NCBI GenBank assembly: GCA_964019695.1 | Contig: OZ026518.1 | Location: 83,075,950-83,139,949, forward strand | Origin: Loripinus fragilis | Lineage: Eukaryota; Mollusca; Bivalvia; Lucinida; Lucinidae | Direction of reading: 5' to 3' | Length of the DNA stretch: 64,000 nucleotides | Shown: piece after piece, positions 63,405 through 64,000 of the stretch | Layout: each line of letters starts with the position of its first letter | How positions within the stretch are numbered: position 1 is the stretch's first letter | Notes under the pieces: model-generated | Told to the model about the DNA's origin: nothing | Seen by the model: the letters and a program-made list of their open reading frames with translations, nothing else | Database searches by the model: none | Translations under genes and position numbers: made by a program

Positions 63405-64000
63405 TGGACTCAATACCCTGCATTAGCACTTAAAGGCATTTACCTTGCATTCAGAGAGTTTGCATTACTGCCCTTTCTTCTATATGTAGTATATGACCCC
63501 AATCAGTGCTGAGGCTGTGAGGGTATAGTTATCTGTTAACCCATCTTTCTGTATATCTATATGGCTGTTTATCAAGTTCCTGTATAATTGGGATTTGGAA
63601 ACTTTTTTGATTGTTGATTTCTGTTAACCAAATATCAAGTTGCTCTATATTTTCAAATCTAGATCTTTCAAGCTTTCCTTTCAGCTTTTTCAAAGGGTTG
63701 TGAGCCATCGCCAATCGGCCATAGTGAATTTGAAGAGTTGAAATAAAATCACCTTGAGCTGATGCAATTTTTAAATTTCACTTTAAAAGGGCAATTTAAC
63801 AATGCAATTTATGCTTAATGTAGTGCTTGCACATGCTATTTACTTGTTCAAAGCTTCATAAAATATAATTTCCATTTAATGGAAAGGATAAAATCAAGAA
63901 GGTCACCTGCTGCTTTTAATTTCTTTGTTTGTCTGTTAATAGATTTTAGACATAAGTATATAGTTTGTTCATGTTTAAATGTGCTCATAAAAACTAAAAT
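63405..64000. other. No exon identified; one unexplained frame
   Basis: A minus-strand 61-codon frame (63529-63714) with charged, protein-like content (KKLKGKLERSRFENIEQLD) matches no family I know. It is more likely an old element remnant than a gene. Confidence 0.3.

Noticed and set aside
63529..63714. 61-codon minus frame as a gene
   Set aside because: Protein-like charge pattern but no recognised family, no splice context and close to the window edge; kept only as a note.

Overview
The window looks like an animal, probably bivalve mollusc, nuclear genome. It is AT-rich, its genes have GT-AG introns, and it is packed with short foldback (MITE-like) elements, tRNA-derived SINEs and one full-length-ORF non-LTR retrotransposon. 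The species call is an inference; the metazoan nature is firm because a Rho-kinase gene split over at least ten coding exons is present. No bacterial-style operon, CRISPR array or ribosomal RNA gene was seen.

Layout. 1-5.0 kb: dispersed foldback elements (families A, C, D, E, F below) and a decayed reverse-transcriptase remnant. 5.02-5.93 kb, minus strand: a complete, single-coding-exon mitochondrial ADP/ATP carrier with a splice acceptor directly before its ATG. Its sequence is closer to the fungal/plant/protist style of carrier than to vertebrate ANTs. 6-8.9 kb: palindromic repeats. 8.99-12.99 kb: a CR1/L2-group LINE with an intact 1102-codon ORF2, a 2A-like ribosome-skipping motif near its N-terminus, a 16-bp target-site duplication and a perfect 29-bp hairpin at its 5' junction. 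13-28.6 kb: no host gene recognised; foldbacks, a LINE 3' fragment (22.9-23.4 kb), a 2.4-kb inverted-repeat element (24.1-26.5 kb) and a long GTT/GCT microsatellite (28.2-28.6 kb). 29.9 kb to beyond the right edge, plus strand: the 5' part of a ROCK (Rho-associated kinase) gene, covering the N-terminal helix region, the whole kinase domain and the AGC C-tail. The coiled coil, Rho-binding, PH and C1 regions lie outside the window.

ROCK intron 3 (14.4 kb) is almost wholly mobile DNA. An older copy of repeat H is interrupted by a 5-kb element with about 1.45-kb terminal inverted repeats, itself interrupted by an 8.6-kb element with CAGTACAGG termini and TA target duplication. Several ROCK acceptor sites sit directly downstream of same-orientation copies of one foldback family (B), so mobile DNA probably shapes the splicing landscape here.

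Repeat families are named A-M for this report only: A (GGTTATAAAAC ends), B (AACCGTCTCAATGAGACGGTT core), C (TA/CAGTAAAACC ends), D, E (TTAA/CCCTTAAAGCGCC ends, GCAGACGAC inside), F (TTTCCAACAATGTGG ends), G (GGCCCGCTAGCGAAACGCC core), H, J (GCGGCGTCTGATC core), K (TACGTAGGCTCGGG ends), L and M. Boundaries and copy relations were read by eye.
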